Assembly: GCA_027618625.1 (NCBI GenBank)
Contig: JAQCER010000152.1
Location: 1 to 7,266 of the forward strand
Source: Verrucomicrobiota bacterium
Lineage (GTDB): Bacteria > Verrucomicrobiota > Verrucomicrobiia > Verrucomicrobiales > DEV007
DNA length: 7,266 nt
Reading direction: 5' to 3'
Shown: positions 7,022 to 7,266 of the stretch, in pieces
Layout: the number at the start of each line of letters is the position of its first letter
How positions within the stretch are numbered: the stretch's first letter is position 1
Made by a program: the position numbers and the translations under genes
Notes under the pieces: generated by a model
What the model saw: only the letters and a program-made list of their open reading frames with translations
Databases searched by the model: none
Told to the model about the DNA's origin: nothing

Positions 7022-7023
7022 CG

Positions 7024-7039
7024 GAATCTCCCGAGATTC
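7024..7039. repeat. Inverted repeat, 7-bp arms
   Basis: GAATCTC and GAGATTC are exact inverted copies separated by CC. As RNA the loop would need to open to four bases, leaving a six-pair stem. No T run follows, so it is not a classic terminator. The compact symmetry also fits a protein-binding site. Confidence 0.5.
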
Positions 7040-7078
7040 TGCTCGCAGTTTCGTGCCCATTCACGTTTTTAGGATCTT

Positions 7079-7105
7079 GTTTCTTCGGCGACTGCATGAA
7101 GAAAC
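7079..7105. repeat. Inverted repeat, 8-bp arms
   Basis: GTTTCTTC (7079-7086) and GAAGAAAC (7098-7105) are exact inverted copies around an 11-base loop. It has no following T run. It stands 66 bases ahead of a small ORF with a good ribosome site at 7171, so it may be an operator or leader hairpin for it. Confidence 0.5.
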
Positions 7106-7170
7106 GTTGCAGTACGCCAAACGGGACAATTCCACAGTGAAAAACATCATCATCATGATTGAGGAAAAAA

Positions 7171-7254
7171 ATGGATCAAGACCTGTTGCAAGCAAAAACG
7201 GTCCGGGACGCGCTGATGGGCAGGGTTTACGCAAGTAGCGAGACAAGTCGTTGA
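7171..7254 (+). CDS. Possible 27-residue small protein with good ribosome site
   Basis: The ATG is preceded by GAGG and six A bases, the best-looking ribosome site in the window. The peptide (MDQDLLQAKTVRDALMGR, then VYASSETSR) is amphipathic and helix-like at its start. It ends at TGA, 12 bases before the window edge. It could be a real small protein, a leader peptide for a gene further downstream, or the start of a longer gene ended by a frameshift. No family is recognised. Confidence 0.3.
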   Translation: MDQDLLQAKTVRDALMGRVYASSETSR

Positions 7255-7266
7255 TTCTTGATTAGG

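Larger units (their letters stand above)
6893..7266. other. Terminal stretch without a convincing gene
   Basis: No frame shows a recognisable protein. The longest open frame (GTG 6951 to 7238, 95 codons) has a product of unremarkable composition with no domain, no signal and no ribosome site, and I do not call it. The stretch contains a direct repeat CCTTGGC (6905-6911 and 6921-6927), three inverted repeats between 7024 and 7105, a (CAT)4 run at 7145-7156 and two 27-codon ORFs. It may be the regulatory region of a gene beyond the window edge. Confidence 0.5.

Noticed and set aside
7052..7070. CGTG/CACG stem followed by TTTTT as a terminator
   Set aside because: The stem has only four pairs; without further support it is not called as a feature, only noted within the inverted-repeat cluster.
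6951..7238. 95-codon plus-strand frame
   Set aside because: GTG start without a ribosome site, no domain or signal, and it overlaps the inverted repeats and both better-initiated small ORFs in other frames.
1..7266. CRISPR array, transposase, integrase, toxin-antitoxin or phage genes
   Set aside because: No regularly spaced direct repeats, terminal inverted repeats or matching protein families were seen on either strand.

Overview
The window looks like a chromosomal stretch of a Verrucomicrobiota bacterium. No rRNA or other phylogenetic marker is present, so this rests on the protein types: two very large secreted modular proteins (one CotH-kinase/lamin-tail, one LamG/FN3) that end in the 'Y/L-x-I/L-E-x-[ST]-x-DL-x-[VI]-W' module common at secreted-protein C-termini in that phylum, and a lipoprotein-like protein built from A-x-x-W helical repeats, also common there. 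The coding regions are GC-rich to moderate. One intergenic block is sharply AT-rich.

Layout. (1) Positions 2-2131, plus strand: 3' part of a secreted FN3/LamG protein whose start lies outside the window. (2) Positions 2132-2209: short convergent gap. A hairpin plus T5 at 2186-2218 is a plausible terminator for the LamG gene and overlaps the stop codon of the opposing gene. (3) Positions 2210-5533, minus strand: 1107-residue secreted CotH-family protein with chitobiase-type FN3 modules, a galactose-binding-like region, a lamin-tail domain, an acidic DxDxDG calcium-type motif and the same style of C-terminal module. (4) Positions 5534-5923: divergent intergenic region of 390 bp. It holds an AT-rich core (12 G/C in 5691-5760), a perfect TATAAT facing outward on each strand, a perfect 12-bp palindrome and a pyrimidine-rich tract. 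(5) Positions 5924-6892, plus strand: 322-residue exported helical-repeat protein, probably a lipoprotein. (6) Positions 6893-7266: no convincing gene. It holds inverted repeats and two tiny 27-codon ORFs with similar GAGGAAAA-ATGG start contexts.

Together the three genes describe cell-surface or envelope functions. The LamG protein is probably a glycan-binding or adhesive protein. The CotH protein may be an extracytoplasmic protein kinase attached to binding modules. The repeat protein is probably a periplasmic or outer-membrane scaffold. Only the CotH and repeat-protein genes share a control region, being divergently transcribed; nothing shows that they work in one pathway. I see no CRISPR array, mobile element, tRNA/rRNA or defence system. 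I did not find a clearly new biological system; the most notable items are the intergenic control region, the shared C-terminal module and the structured 3' region.
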